From Metabacillus indicus LMG 22858 (GTDB lineage Bacteria > Bacillota > Bacilli > Bacillales > Bacillaceae), in the NCBI RefSeq assembly GCF_000708755.2, contig NZ_JGVU02000007.1, forward strand, positions 186,001 through 250,000: a stretch of DNA of 64,000 nt. Direction: 5' to 3'. The first letter of the stretch is position 1. Every line of letters starts with the position of its first letter. Under the pieces are notes generated by a model. It did no database searches, was not told the origin of the DNA, and saw only the letters and a program-made list of their open reading frames with translations. Both the position numbers and the translations under genes were made by a program. Positions 16,324 through 24,773 of this stretch are shown piece after piece.

Positions 16324-17481
16324 CTAATTCATCACCCATTTGTCTTTTAAAAACAGGATTCTTCCAACGATTAATGCAATGACCATAACGGCCAGGTTGC
16401 TTCCAAGGACAAGGAGAATATGATCATACTGGACGACTCCAAACAGGAGCTCCTTTAAAATTGTAAACAAATTCAGTACCGGAATCGCAAAGTGGTGGAG
16501 CTCAAATTCATTGATTCCGATGCTTGTCGTTGTTAATGCAGGGATGGTTCCAATCATTAAAACCGGAGAACTGTAGCTTTGGGATTCTTTTACTGTCTTG
16601 CCGATGATGCTTGTCAGCATCAGAACAGATGCCATAAACATCGCATAAATGACAGAGATAAGAAGAGCCATGCCGATGATGATCGGTGCATCGCTTCCGA
16701 ATGAAACAGCTTTTCGAAGGTTTTCTGTTAAAAAGGCAACTTCAAGCGAGACGACACCAAGTGTAATCAGCCCTGTAATAGCTCCAAGAGAAGAAATGGC
16801 CAGCCACTTTGAGAAAAGCAGAGTCGTTCTGCTGACAGGTGTCATAAGAAGTGCTTCCATCGTTTTCTTCTCTTTTTCTCCAGCAAAAAGATCGGATGCT
16901 GCCGGACTGGCGCCAATCCCGATGGCAAGTGCTAGAATCATCGGCACTAATAAAGCCACGAGATTAATGGTCGGATCTTCCTGGGTCATTTCCTTCTGCT
17001 CAATGACAAGCGGCTGGATCAGGGACGGATCTGTACCATTCTCAGCCAGGCGCTCCCCTACAACCGTTTTTTCATAGGCAGTCAAAGCTCCCGATACAAG
17101 TGTCATCAGCGTCGATGAATTCTGGCTGAAGGAGTCCCCGATCATGGTAATGGAAGCTGTTTTTCCATCCTCAATTTTCGCAGTAAAATCACTATCAAGA
17201 ATCACAGCGGCCTGCGCATCGCCCTCTTTGACAGCCTCTTCAGGATTTCCGGTTTTGACCAGCTCCACATTTTTAAGAGGGGTGAACAATTCCGCTTCAG
17301 CCTGATTTATCGTTTCTTCAACGGCAAGCGTATACGTATCTTCTTCCCCGCCTGAAACCATACGTTCATAAAACAGTGTCAGTCCCGTCATAAGAATGAT
17401 TGGCAAAAGGACGGTCAGGATCAGTGTCCGGCTGTCGCGGAAACAATCCTTCATTTCTTTTAAATAACAATTAAGAAGCAT
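16324..17481 (-). CDS. natB: ABC-2 permease NatB (Na+ or drug efflux)
   Basis: This is the membrane subunit of a two-gene exporter that works with the ATPase natA. The roughly 385-residue protein has one N-terminal membrane helix (residues about 20-40), a large extracytoplasmic domain, then five or six C-terminal helices. The motif GEKEKKTMEALLMTPVSR is the cytoplasmic coupling segment of the ABC-2/NatB group. Two ATG codons are possible (17487 and 17481); the second has better spacing from GAGGAG. The start overlaps the end of natA by about 11-17 bp, indicating coupled translation. Sodium export is assigned from the B. subtilis orthologue; related pumps export antibiotics. Confidence 0.85.
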   Translation of the reverse strand: MLLNCYLKEMKDCFRDSRTLILTVLLPIILMTGLTLFYERMVSGGEEDTYTLAVEETINQAEAELFTPLKNVELVKTGNPEEAVKEGDAQAAVILDSDFTAKIEDGKTASITMIGDSFSQNSSTLMTLVSGALTAYEKTVVGERLAENGTDPSLIQPLVIEQKEMTQEDPTINLVALLVPMILALAIGIGASPAASDLFAGEKEKKTMEALLMTPVSRTTLLFSKWLAISSLGAITGLITLGVVSLEVAFLTENLRKAVSFGSDAPIIIGMALLISVIYAMFMASVLMLTSIIGKTVKESQSYSSPVLMIGTIPALTTTSIGINEFELHHFAIPVLNLFTILKELLFGVVQYDHILLVLGSNLAVMVIALIVGRILFLKDKWVMN

Positions 17482-18220
17482 ATTCATCTCTCCTCACAAG
17501 CTTACTCATGAAAATGTAATTTAGATCACGGCTGCCTTCTTCTTTATAAAGTCCTTCAAGATCTCCCTGATACACAAGTTCCCCTTTATGCATCATTGCG
17601 ACAGAGTCACACAGCATCGAGACTTCTTCCATAATGTGGCTTGAAAACACAATCGTTTTTCCCTCACGCTTCAGCTGGTGGACAAGCTGCCGGAATACAT
17701 TGGACGAAGTGATGTCAAGGCCCGTAGTCGGTTCATCGAACAGAATAATCTGCGGATTGTGAATGATAGCTCTCGCTATGGCCACCTTTTGCCGCATGCC
17801 CTTTGAAAACCCGCCGACTTTTCTATCCAGATAGTCTCTCATACCGAACATTTTCGCCAGCTCATCAATCCTTACTTTTGTTTCATGCTTGCTCAGACCG
17901 TAGAGGCGGGCAAAATATTCAAGGTTCTCCCTCGCAGTCAGCCTGTCGTAAAGGCCTGTTTCTCCTCCAAACAGGACGCCGATTTGTTTTTTGATTGCGG
18001 CCGGTTCTCTGACCGTATCAAAACCTGATACCGTCACACTTCCTTCAGAAGGTGTGAGCAGCGTTGCGATCATCCTGAGAAGCGTCGTTTTTCCAGCGCC
18101 GTTTTCACCGAGAAGTCCGGTCACTTCGCCTTCTTTCATAGAAAAGGATACATGCTTAAGGGCAGTGACAAATGTTTTCTTATCTTTAAATGTTTTAGTT
18201 ACAGCCTGAACATCAATCAT
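17471..18220 (-). CDS. natA: ABC transporter ATPase NatA
   Basis: This 249-residue ATPase energises NatB. Walker A is GENGAGKTT (residues 38-46), followed by the signature GGFSKGMRQK, Walker B IILFDEPTTGLD and the H-loop SSHIMEE. ATG 18220 follows GAGGTGAAGG; the upstream extension to 18313 has no ribosome site and runs through the operator, so it is rejected. Length matches B. subtilis NatA. It is divergently oriented from natR-natK, whose product very likely controls it through the repeats at 18291-18321. Confidence 0.9.
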   Translation of the reverse strand: MIDVQAVTKTFKDKKTFVTALKHVSFSMKEGEVTGLLGENGAGKTTLLRMIATLLTPSEGSVTVSGFDTVREPAAIKKQIGVLFGGETGLYDRLTARENLEYFARLYGLSKHETKVRIDELAKMFGMRDYLDRKVGGFSKGMRQKVAIARAIIHNPQIILFDEPTTGLDITSSNVFRQLVHQLKREGKTIVFSSHIMEEVSMLCDSVAMMHKGELVYQGDLEGLYKEEGSRDLNYIFMSKLVRRDEYAS

Positions 18221-18290
18221 TTCCTTCACCTCATATGCGTTCGATTTGATGTCTTTATCATACAAAGCTTTTAAAAGAGAATCTGCACTT

Positions 18291-18321
18291 ATGTCGTGAA
18301 TTGTCCGTTTCATGTCGTGAA
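18291..18321. promoter_or_regulatory. LytTR-type direct-repeat operator between natA and natR
   Basis: Two copies of ATGTCGTGAA lie at 18291-18300 and 18312-18321, exactly 21 bp apart start to start, or two helical turns. LytTR-domain regulators typically bind such spaced direct repeats as dimers. The position upstream of natA and beside the LytTR regulator gene natR makes this the probable NatR site. Confidence 0.75.
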
Positions 18322-18408
18322 AATGCCAAAAAAGCTTTTAAATGGTAAAATAAAGTGATTATTCCTCCATTATGAAATTCAGCAATCCATTGAAGAGGAG
18401 ACCTATTT

Positions 18409-19107
18409 ATGAAAGTTGGTTTAGTGGATGACCGTTTCATTGATCTCGACAAACTGAACGGCATCATCTCAGGCATTCCGGATGTAGAGATTGTCTTTTC
18501 TACCCAATCCGCCGAAGAAGCCTATGAATACATAAAAAAAGAAGTGGTGGATGTCCTGATAGCCGATATCGAAATGCCTGACCTTTCAGGCTATGAGCTT
18601 GCGGATGTCATTCACTCTCATGCACTCAATATATCTGTCATCTTTGTTACAGGAAACAGCGGCTACGCCGTTCATGCCTTTGAGCTTAATGTCCATGATT
18701 ACATCATGAAGCCTTATCCGAAAGAAAGGCTCATAAAATCAGTTGAGCGGCTTATGGAAAAAACACAATCAGCGGATATTGCCGGGAGGCTTTACCTCAA
18801 GCAGAAAAACGACATTCACATCCTTCAGAAAAAGGATATTATCTTCATTGAACGTTCCGGCCGGTCGACGACCATCTACACGAAGAGCGGCGCCGTTAAA
18901 ACATACCTGACACTAAATGAACTTGAAGGCGAACTTAGAGAGCGGGACTTTATCCGTTCACACCGGTCCTTTATCATCAACATTCACTACGTAAAAAACT
19001 TCTCTCTGTACGCCAAGAATTCTTATATTGTCACTTTCGAAGGATTGGACGGCCAGGCGATGATTACAAAAGAAAAAGTGGATTTTCTGCAGAAGCATTA
19101 TTTTTAA
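18409..19107 (+). CDS. natR: LytTR-family response regulator NatR
   Basis: This 232-residue response regulator begins at ATG 18409 after GAGGAG. The receiver domain covers residues 1-120, with acidic Asp7/Asp8, phospho-acceptor Asp53 in IADIEMPD, and the conserved lysine in YIMKPYPKE. The LytTR DNA-binding domain spans residues about 135-232 (IIFIERSGRSTTIYTKSG and RDFIRSHRSFIINI). It is followed 12 bp later by its kinase gene. Arrangement and size match the NatK-NatR system that activates natAB in B. subtilis. Confidence 0.9.
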   Translation: MKVGLVDDRFIDLDKLNGIISGIPDVEIVFSTQSAEEAYEYIKKEVVDVLIADIEMPDLSGYELADVIHSHALNISVIFVTGNSGYAVHAFELNVHDYIMKPYPKERLIKSVERLMEKTQSADIAGRLYLKQKNDIHILQKKDIIFIERSGRSTTIYTKSGAVKTYLTLNELEGELRERDFIRSHRSFIINIHYVKNFSLYAKNSYIVTFEGLDGQAMITKEKVDFLQKHYF

Positions 19108-19119
19108 GGCGGGGAAACA

Positions 19120-20109
19120 ATGATCAATGAAAAAACATACTGGGTTCTGGCATCCTTAATTGGAGCGGTTCCTCTTTACATGGCTCTTGAGAAATTGTCC
19201 ATTTCCTTTTCAGCTTATGCAACAGGGTTGATTGCAGTAGGAGCGGGACTTATTCTGAGCCGTAAAACCGTCTTTCATATGAATGGGCTGAGCGGAAAAT
19301 GGCATCTGTTTTTAACGGTTCTTCAGATGGCTGTTGTTTCATTGTCATTCACCGATCTGCCGGTTCTTTTGCACGCAGTGGTCCTTTTCCTTTTTACGGG
19401 GACAGAAGCAATCAGGCTGACCGCTGCAAACAGGTTTTTTGCTCTCACTAAAGAGCTTGAACAGGCTGAAAAGCAGCAAGCGCACCTGAACGAAACCTTT
19501 AAAGCGGTGCGGAGTGAACGGCATGACTTTTTAAAACATGTAGCTGCCCTGCACTTTTTGCTGGAGCATGAAAAGCAGGAGGAGGCTAAAACCTATTTGG
19601 ATGATCTTGTCGGAGAATATGAGCAGACGAACATTTCGATAAAAGGAGAGCGCGGCATTGTGGCCGGGATGCTTCATCAGCAGTACACACGCGCCAAAAC
19701 AGCAGGAATAGCGCTTGTTTATGACCTTGACCTCCCTGTATCAGCCCTTCCTTTACCTGACAGGCACGTTGTAGCCCTTGCCGGAAACCTGCTCTCAAAC
19801 AGCATAGATGCGGCGGAAGAATGGCAAGCAGCAAGAGGCAAACAGGCTGAAGTGTCCATGCAGCTTTATAAAAAGAGCGGGCTTTATCTTCTTACCATAA
19901 AAAACGTAACCCTGCCGCTCCCCTTAAATATCGTTGATCGGCTGTTTGAAGTTGACGGACTTACAACAAAAGGCGGAGAACATGTTGGCCTTGGGACAAA
20001 AATCGCAAAAGATATTGTCCATAAACACGCGGGATATCTCGACTTTATCCATAAAGATGAACAATTTACAGTGAAAATCAAAATACCTGCGGTTACAGGA
20101 GACATATAA
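19120..20109 (+). CDS. natK: Sensor histidine kinase NatK
   Basis: This 329-residue membrane kinase starts behind AAGGCGGGG. The N-terminal 110 residues hold about four short hydrophobic helices with almost no extracellular loops, so it probably senses membrane state or sodium. A coiled coil leads to SERHDFLKHV, with phospho-acceptor His135. The GHKL-type ATPase domain contains LAGNLLSNSIDAAEEW (N-box) and GGEHVGLGTKIAKDI (G-box). This layout is typical of the AgrC/CitA-like kinases that pair with LytTR regulators. It ends in a bidirectional terminator shared with nnrD. Confidence 0.88.
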   Translation: MINEKTYWVLASLIGAVPLYMALEKLSISFSAYATGLIAVGAGLILSRKTVFHMNGLSGKWHLFLTVLQMAVVSLSFTDLPVLLHAVVLFLFTGTEAIRLTAANRFFALTKELEQAEKQQAHLNETFKAVRSERHDFLKHVAALHFLLEHEKQEEAKTYLDDLVGEYEQTNISIKGERGIVAGMLHQQYTRAKTAGIALVYDLDLPVSALPLPDRHVVALAGNLLSNSIDAAEEWQAARGKQAEVSMQLYKKSGLYLLTIKNVTLPLPLNIVDRLFEVDGLTTKGGEHVGLGTKIAKDIVHKHAGYLDFIHKDEQFTVKIKIPAVTGDI

Positions 20110-20143
20110 AAAGAGCAGAAGGACTAATCCCTCTGCTCTTTTT
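20108..20143. terminator. Bidirectional terminator between natK and nnrD
   Basis: A 12-bp perfect stem (AAAAAGAGCAGA/TCTGCTCTTTTT) with T runs on both strands. The stop codon of each convergent gene lies within or at the edge of it. Confidence 0.9.
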
Positions 20144-20963
20144 CTTTCCATACTTCAGGAAGCAAATCCGTCAATTCATGCGCGAGCATTGTATGAGCCG
20201 ATCTGGTCTCTGTCCACCTGTCCGCACAGGCTCCGTGAAGATAAACGGCGTTCAGGACAGCGTCCTTCCAATCTTCATGGCAGCAGAGCATGCCGAGCAT
20301 CATCCCGGTAAGCGTATCGCCGGTCCCGCCTTTTGCAAGGGCGCTGTTTCCGGTCGGATTGGTCCAGGCACTGCCATCCGGAAATGCCGTTACTGTGCCA
20401 TTTCCTTTCAATACGATTGCAGCTCCGAGTTTTTTTGCCCAGTGCGAGGCAAGATGAAGTCTGTTTTCCTGCAGCTCAGCCACCTCTATACCTGTCAAGC
20501 GGGCAAATTCCCCGGGATGCGGAGTTAGAATAACAGGAGATTTCCTCATTTGAAAAGTACGCTCTGACAGCGCGCCGGCGTCCAGGATAACGGGACATTC
20601 CCCCTGAAGAAGGTGCTGTACCGCCTTTTCGGTCTCCTCGTTTGGCTCAAGACCCGGGCCCGCAGCAATCGCTTTATACTCTGCTGTATTCACTTCTCCG
20701 CCCGCCGCCTTTTTGAGGCCGTTCCGCAAATACGTCGACTCAGGAAGTACCGGCACAACATAGGGAATGACCTCTTCCTCAGTCCCGATTACAAGCTTGC
20801 CGATGCCGCTGCGCATGGCTCCAAGCCCTGAAAGCAAAGCAGCTCCCGGCATATCTTTGCTTCCTGCCAGAAGAAGACCGGTTCCATATGTGCCTTTATG
20901 TCCAGAATTCGTTCTTGCCGGGAGTGTTTCTTTTACATGACCTTCTGTCCATTCCTCCATCAT
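20124..20963 (-). CDS. nnrD: ADP-dependent NAD(P)H-hydrate dehydratase
   Basis: This is a repair enzyme that dehydrates damaged NAD(P)HX back to NAD(P)H. The 279-residue protein has the ribokinase-like fold of the YxkO/CARKD family: GHKGTYGTGLLLAGS near the N-terminus, VILTPHPGEFARL, GNGTVTAFPDG and NPTGNSALAKGGTGDTLTG (phosphate-binding and catalytic Asp region). Two adjacent ATG codons (20963, 20960) follow AGGAG; the second is equally possible. The partner epimerase is absent from the protein, so it is the dehydratase-only form. It is 10 bp after ctaG and probably read through from it. Confidence 0.9.
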   Translation of the reverse strand: MMEEWTEGHVKETLPARTNSGHKGTYGTGLLLAGSKDMPGAALLSGLGAMRSGIGKLVIGTEEEVIPYVVPVLPESTYLRNGLKKAAGGEVNTAEYKAIAAGPGLEPNEETEKAVQHLLQGECPVILDAGALSERTFQMRKSPVILTPHPGEFARLTGIEVAELQENRLHLASHWAKKLGAAIVLKGNGTVTAFPDGSAWTNPTGNSALAKGGTGDTLTGMMLGMLCCHEDWKDAVLNAVYLHGACADRWTETRSAHTMLAHELTDLLPEVWKEKEQRD

Positions 20964-20973
20964 TTTTCTCCTC

Positions 20974-21762
20974 TCAGTAAGTGTTAACGCTCTTGGGTTT
21001 GAATCCCGGTTTTGAAGATCGGTACCATTTCAAGCAAAGAATACAGATAATCAGTGCATCAATCACATCCCCGCCGTAATACATCAACATGCTTCCCTGC
21101 TCTGCCTGACTGAGCGGCACTCCTTCAGGAGGGTACGCATACAAGTACTTGGACAGGATGCCATGGGCGGCAAACGCTCCGAGCAAGACGGCCGACCTGT
21201 ATAAATAGCTTACTCTGTGAAAAACAGGATCTATGTAGAGCAGAGCCGCCGTAAAGAAATATCCTGCAAGGAACACATGAAAATGAACGGCTGCATGCCA
21301 AAAAGCCGACTGGTGCATCATGTGATACAAATCAGATGTATATAGCAGCCAAAGCCCTCCGACATTTAAGACCGCTGCCGTGACTGGATGCGACAGGATA
21401 AAAAAAGCCCTGCTTTTCAGAATTCCCGTTACACGCCTAGCCCGGTCAGTATCAAGGGTTCTAAGCAAAAGCTTTACAGGTGAAGCAAGGACCATTAAAA
21501 GCGGCGCAAGCATACCGAGCAGCAAGTGACTGGCCATATGAAAAACAAAATGGCCGTGCGCTTTCTCAGCAAGCGGACCAAAAACAACAGCGGCTGCACA
21601 CAAATTTCCCGCAAGCCAGAATGCCGTCCGGTAAACAGGCCATTTACGGTACATTCTGTTTGAATAAATCACGGCTGCGGCGTATAAAACGGCAGCCAAA
21701 CCAAATGGCGCAGCCATAATATATTGAATGCCTGCACTTAATGTGTGATGAGCATGGTGCAT
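20974..21762 (-). CDS. ctaG: CtaG-type cytochrome c oxidase assembly membrane protein
   Basis: This 262-residue protein has about seven membrane helices and a His-rich start (MHHAHH). It belongs to the caa3_CtaG family (HFVFHMASHLLLGMLAPLLM, and MMHQSAFWHAAVHFHVFLAGY), which helps insert copper into the caa3 oxidase. The conserved histidines in the helices are visible. The start ATG 21762 lies 2 bp beyond the stop codon of the DUF2243 gene, so translation is coupled. Pairing of ctaG with DUF2243 is common in bacilli and Gram-positive soil bacteria. The oxidase subunits themselves are not in the window. Confidence 0.85.
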   Translation of the reverse strand: MHHAHHTLSAGIQYIMAAPFGLAAVLYAAAVIYSNRMYRKWPVYRTAFWLAGNLCAAAVVFGPLAEKAHGHFVFHMASHLLLGMLAPLLMVLASPVKLLLRTLDTDRARRVTGILKSRAFFILSHPVTAAVLNVGGLWLLYTSDLYHMMHQSAFWHAAVHFHVFLAGYFFTAALLYIDPVFHRVSYLYRSAVLLGAFAAHGILSKYLYAYPPEGVPLSQAEQGSMLMYYGGDVIDALIICILCLKWYRSSKPGFKPKSVNTY

Positions 21763-21764
21763 CT

Positions 21765-22205
21765 TCAGCCCGCCTGCTTTCTTTTTTCACGAAGAATAAA
21801 ATACATTCCTGATAAGAGCATCAGGACAGCTGTGATATTCCAAATCCAGTCATAAATATAAACATTTTCGACATACCTTATCTGGTGCAGCCCCATAAGC
21901 TTATGCTGAATGGTGCCATCGTAAAGCTGAAAAGCCCCTGCCCCTGCGAGAACGCCTCCCGTCCATCTCATCACAATAAGTGACTGCCGCCTTCTCAAAT
22001 CGGCAAACATAAATAATCCGCCGATTGTCGCAAACCAGCTGAATGCATGGAACAGCCCATCTGATACAAGCCCGATATCCGTTGTTGACTTATCATAAAA
22101 ATGATGCCAGTGAAGCAGCTGATGAAAGATGGTTTCATCTATAAAAGCGACAAGCCCAAGACCGAAAAGAATGCCTGACAAAAGGTTCTTCCTGCGCGCT
22201 CCCAT
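21765..22205 (-). CDS. DUF2243 four-helix membrane protein
   Basis: This 146-residue integral membrane protein has four predicted helices. The N-terminus GILFGLGLVAFIDETIFHQLLHWHHFYD is the recognisable DUF2243 block, with a buried Asp and several His that could bind metal. The second half has WTGGVLAGAGAFQLYDGTIQHKLMGLHQIRY. ATG 22205 follows AGGAGA. It is first in an apparent operon with ctaG and nnrD. Function is unknown; co-occurrence with CtaG suggests a role in copper handling or oxidase assembly. Confidence 0.8.
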   Translation of the reverse strand: MGARRKNLLSGILFGLGLVAFIDETIFHQLLHWHHFYDKSTTDIGLVSDGLFHAFSWFATIGGLFMFADLRRRQSLIVMRWTGGVLAGAGAFQLYDGTIQHKLMGLHQIRYVENVYIYDWIWNITAVLMLLSGMYFILREKRKQAG

Positions 22206-22316
22206 ATGTATCTCCTCTCCATAAAGTGTCTGTTAATCAAATTTCCCTTCCGCACCTGGATGTAAACGAAGCGGGGGCAGGGCTTTGGGATGATTTTTGT
22301 ATATACGACAATAAAG

Positions 22317-22341
22317 AAAAAACCGCCGTAATGGCGGTTCT
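22317..22341 (-). terminator. Terminator of the SDR gene
   Basis: A GC-rich stem (AACCGCC/GGCGGTT) around a 5-nt loop is followed on the minus strand by TTTTTTC, directly after the stop codon at 22343. Confidence 0.85.
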
Positions 22342-22342
22342 C

Positions 22343-23161
22343 TCATTCAATCCTTGCTTCTCGGCTGACTCTGCATACAAGCCTCATTAATGCCCGGTGC
22401 GCGGCAGGAACCAGGAGAAAAAAGCCATCCATCGTTTTTCTGAGGGGCATTGGACAAATAACAGGCTTATTCCGGTGAACGCCGTCAATGGCAAGTTTCG
22501 CAATTTTTTCCGGTGACATCATTTTTTGTTTTTTCATCTGGGTGCTCATTTTATCTTTGTCGATATTGATGGCAGTAGCTTTAGTAAAAATGGGAGTATC
22601 CACGAAGGCGGGACAGAGGGCTGTTACTTTTACCCCGTATTCCTCCGCTTCGTAATGCAGGGATGTCGTGAGGCCGACAACTGCGTGCTTAGTGGCAGCG
22701 TAGGCGGCGGAGACAGGTGCAGGACCGAGCCCTGCTGCAGATGCTGTGTTGACAATATGTCCAAAACCCTGTTTTTTCATAAGAGGATAAGCAGCCTGAG
22801 TACCGTTCACTGCGCCCCAGACGTTGACATCCATGATTGTTTTCCAGTGGTCTATAGACATGTCGTACAGCTCGCCGTACATGGCAATGCCGGCATTATT
22901 AAACATATAGTCAAGACGGCCGAATTCCCTGAATGTTTCAGAAATGAGCTGTTCAACAGCGTTGTATTCGCTTACATTTACATGCATATATCTTGATACA
23001 ATCTCTTTTTCATTAAATGCTGCTTCTGCTGTCTTTCCTTCCTTTTCATCCACATCCGCGATCATGACGAATACCTTATTTTTGATAAGCTCGCGGCATA
23101 TCGCTTTGCCGATTCCTGAAGCCCCGCCTGTCACAATCGCAACCTTTTTGACCTCATCCAT
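22343..23161 (-). CDS. Short-chain dehydrogenase/reductase
   Basis: This 272-residue classical SDR uses NAD(P)H on an unknown carbonyl or alcohol. The nucleotide motif TGGASGIGKAI lies at about residues 11-20, NNAG in FNNAGIAMYG, and the catalytic triad Ser...YAATK in ASAAGLGPAPVSAAYAATK. Asp in IADVDEKE suggests an NAD preference. ATG 23161 is 7 nt after GGAGG and is preferred to an ATG two codons earlier. The C-terminal segment PLRKTMDGFFLLVPAAHRALMRL is hydrophobic and may touch the membrane. It is monocistronic, and no neighbour points to a pathway. Confidence 0.85.
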   Translation of the reverse strand: MDEVKKVAIVTGGASGIGKAICRELIKNKVFVMIADVDEKEGKTAEAAFNEKEIVSRYMHVNVSEYNAVEQLISETFREFGRLDYMFNNAGIAMYGELYDMSIDHWKTIMDVNVWGAVNGTQAAYPLMKKQGFGHIVNTASAAGLGPAPVSAAYAATKHAVVGLTTSLHYEAEEYGVKVTALCPAFVDTPIFTKATAINIDKDKMSTQMKKQKMMSPEKIAKLAIDGVHRNKPVICPMPLRKTMDGFFLLVPAAHRALMRLVCRVSREARIE

Positions 23162-23321
23162 GCACATTCCTCCAATTGGAATATTTACCCACGAATCTAT
23201 TATATAGAAAGATTTAACATATGAGACAAAATACCTGGATTGTTCCTGAAACCGTCACAAATAAATGCAAGCGTCCGATTAACTTCGGTAACAAATAATG
23301 GTTTGAAAGTGGCTGAAACAC

Positions 23322-23349
23322 AAAAACCCCCACAACAATGGAGGTTTTT
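23322..23349 (-). terminator. Terminator of signal peptidase gene
   Basis: A hairpin of AAAAACCCC pairs with GAGGTTTTT (one mismatch), with T residues on the minus strand, immediately after the stop codon. Confidence 0.75.
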
Positions 23350-23353
23350 CATA

Positions 23354-23896
23354 TTATTCAGGAATTCCGGCCTTATCAAACGGGAAAAAGCGAAGCTTCA
23401 CTTCCCCAATCACTTCATCTTTTGCTATGGAGCCAATTTCACGGCTGTCCCTGCTCTGGCGGCGGTTGTCTCCCATGACAAAATAGGAATTGTCAGGCAC
23501 TGTGACCTGAAAATCCTCTGTTAGCTGTTCCCCATAGCCCAGCATATTTTTATTCGCTGCCAAGTAAGGTTCCTCAAACTGCTTTCCGTTGATGTACAGA
23601 ACATCCTGTTTCATTTCAATCTGATCGCCGGGCAGACCAATCACCCGTTTGATGTAATCCCGGCCTGGCTCAGGTGAATGAAAGACTATCATATCAAATC
23701 TCTCAATGCCGCTTGTTTTTGAGATAATCAGCCGGTTTTGATCCTCGAACGTCGGCTGCATTGATTTTCCTTCCACCACTACAGGAGCAAATAAAAACTC
23801 TCTGCAAATGACTGCAATGGCCAATGCAAAAAGGATGGATTTAATCCAGCTCCATATTTCTTTTCTAGTACTGCTCTTTTTTTCATGTTCTGTCAT
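23354..23896 (-). CDS. Type I signal peptidase (SipS/SipT type)
   Basis: This is the 180-residue general signal peptidase. After a charged start comes one membrane anchor (SILFALAIAVICREFLF), then the catalytic box GKSMQPTF with Ser45, and RDYIKRVIGLPGD with the general base Lys83. YFVMGDNRRQSRDSR is the conserved box E. The Ser/Lys dyad distinguishes it from SipW at 11342-11881, so both the bacterial and ER-type enzymes occur in this 64 kb. ATG 23896 follows GGAGGGACC. It is monocistronic. Confidence 0.93.
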   Translation of the reverse strand: MTEHEKKSSTRKEIWSWIKSILFALAIAVICREFLFAPVVVEGKSMQPTFEDQNRLIISKTSGIERFDMIVFHSPEPGRDYIKRVIGLPGDQIEMKQDVLYINGKQFEEPYLAANKNMLGYGEQLTEDFQVTVPDNSYFVMGDNRRQSRDSREIGSIAKDEVIGEVKLRFFPFDKAGIPE

Positions 23897-23951
23897 TGCG
23901 GTCCCTCCAATGATTCAGCCTGTATTGTGATAAATAACCTTCTGCAGTAGG

Positions 23952-24098
23952 TTATGGTTTTTTCCCTGAACTGAATATGATTGCAAAAGCGACGCCAAGA
24001 GCGATTCCTATCGAAATATTATCAATCGCGATTCCAAGTCCTGCTCCTGCAGCCATACCAAAAACCCAGCCTGCACCTGCCATCTTTTTTGTGCTCAT
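23952..24098 (-). CDS. Small glycine-rich membrane protein
   Basis: This 48-residue ORF starts at ATG 24098 behind GAGGAG/GAGG. The chain is almost entirely one long glycine-zipper helix region (AGAGWVFGMAAGAGLGIAI, then DNISIGIALGVAFAIIFSS) with lysines at both ends. Codon choice and the ribosome site support it as a real gene. It resembles in style the small protein at 47039-47182 (GAGIGLILDN), which shares the G-x-G-[IL]-x-[IL]-DN core. Function is unknown. Confidence 0.7.
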   Translation of the reverse strand: MSTKKMAGAGWVFGMAAGAGLGIAIDNISIGIALGVAFAIIFSSGKKP

Positions 24099-24289
24099 GT
24101 CCTCATCTCCTCACTTATTCTACGAAGGAGATGGCTTTAAAGTTTCACGTTTGGCATGAGTACAGCAGAAAAGATCATTTCCTCATGTAGGTTTGTCCGA
24201 ATGCTGCTGCACTTCTTATTATATGTTTCTCAGCTGAAAAAAGAAATTGACAGCATGTGCTGAAACCTTTTTTATGAGAAAAAAGCTTT

Positions 24290-24340
24290 AATCCTAAAGA
24301 AGAAGCGGCGCCTTAATGGCACCGCTTCTTCTTTAGGATT
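24290..24340 (-). terminator. Long-stem terminator of the DUF1801 gene
   Basis: Nineteen-base perfectly complementary arms (24290-24308 and 24322-24340) enclose a 13-nt loop. The DUF1801 stop codon lies inside the stem. The minus strand continues AAAGC then TTTTTTC. Confidence 0.8.
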
Positions 24341-24758
24341 TTGGATATGTTTTATTCAAAAAGTTCACTGACTGGTTAATAAGCTGTCTCAGCACGTCTT
24401 CATCGACGTCAGCCAGCTTGTTTATATAAACACACGCCTTGCCCGTTGTATGTTTTCCAAAGTCCTTTAAGAGTTTTTCCCGTTCAGAATCACCTGTTGC
24501 AAAATAAAGGCTGATTTTCGCTTTGCGCGGTGAAAAGCCAACAAGCGGCGCGTCTCCTTCATGGCCTGTAGGATACTTGTAATGGTACGAGCCGAACCCA
24601 ATGATGCTCGGACCCCACATTTTCGCTTCAAATCCCGTTGTTTCTGTAAAAAGGTCCAGAAGCCGGTAAGCGTCCTCCCGCTTTTTGGGAGATTCAACTC
24701 CTTCAATAAACTCCACAACGCTGTGATCCGTTTCCTTCGTTTTCAGTTCATAGGCCAT
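24333..24758 (-). CDS. DUF1801 family protein
   Basis: This 141-residue soluble protein matches the DUF1801/YdhG type: RREDAYRLLDLF-like opening (KKREDAYRLL), then KMWGPSIIGFGSYHYKYPTGHEGDAPLVGFSPRKAKISLYF. The fold is known from structural genomics but has no agreed function. It starts at ATG 24758 after AGGAG. The acetyltransferase gene is 15 bp upstream on the same strand, so the two are probably co-transcribed. Confidence 0.85.
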   Translation of the reverse strand: MAYELKTKETDHSVVEFIEGVESPKKREDAYRLLDLFTETTGFEAKMWGPSIIGFGSYHYKYPTGHEGDAPLVGFSPRKAKISLYFATGDSEREKLLKDFGKHTTGKACVYINKLADVDEDVLRQLINQSVNFLNKTYPKS

Positions 24759-24773
24759 CTGCTTCGCTCCTTT

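Noticed and set aside
18221..18313. Extended N-terminus of NatA
   Set aside because: The extra 31 codons lack a ribosome site and contain the direct-repeat operator. The start at 18220 has a proper site and gives the usual length.
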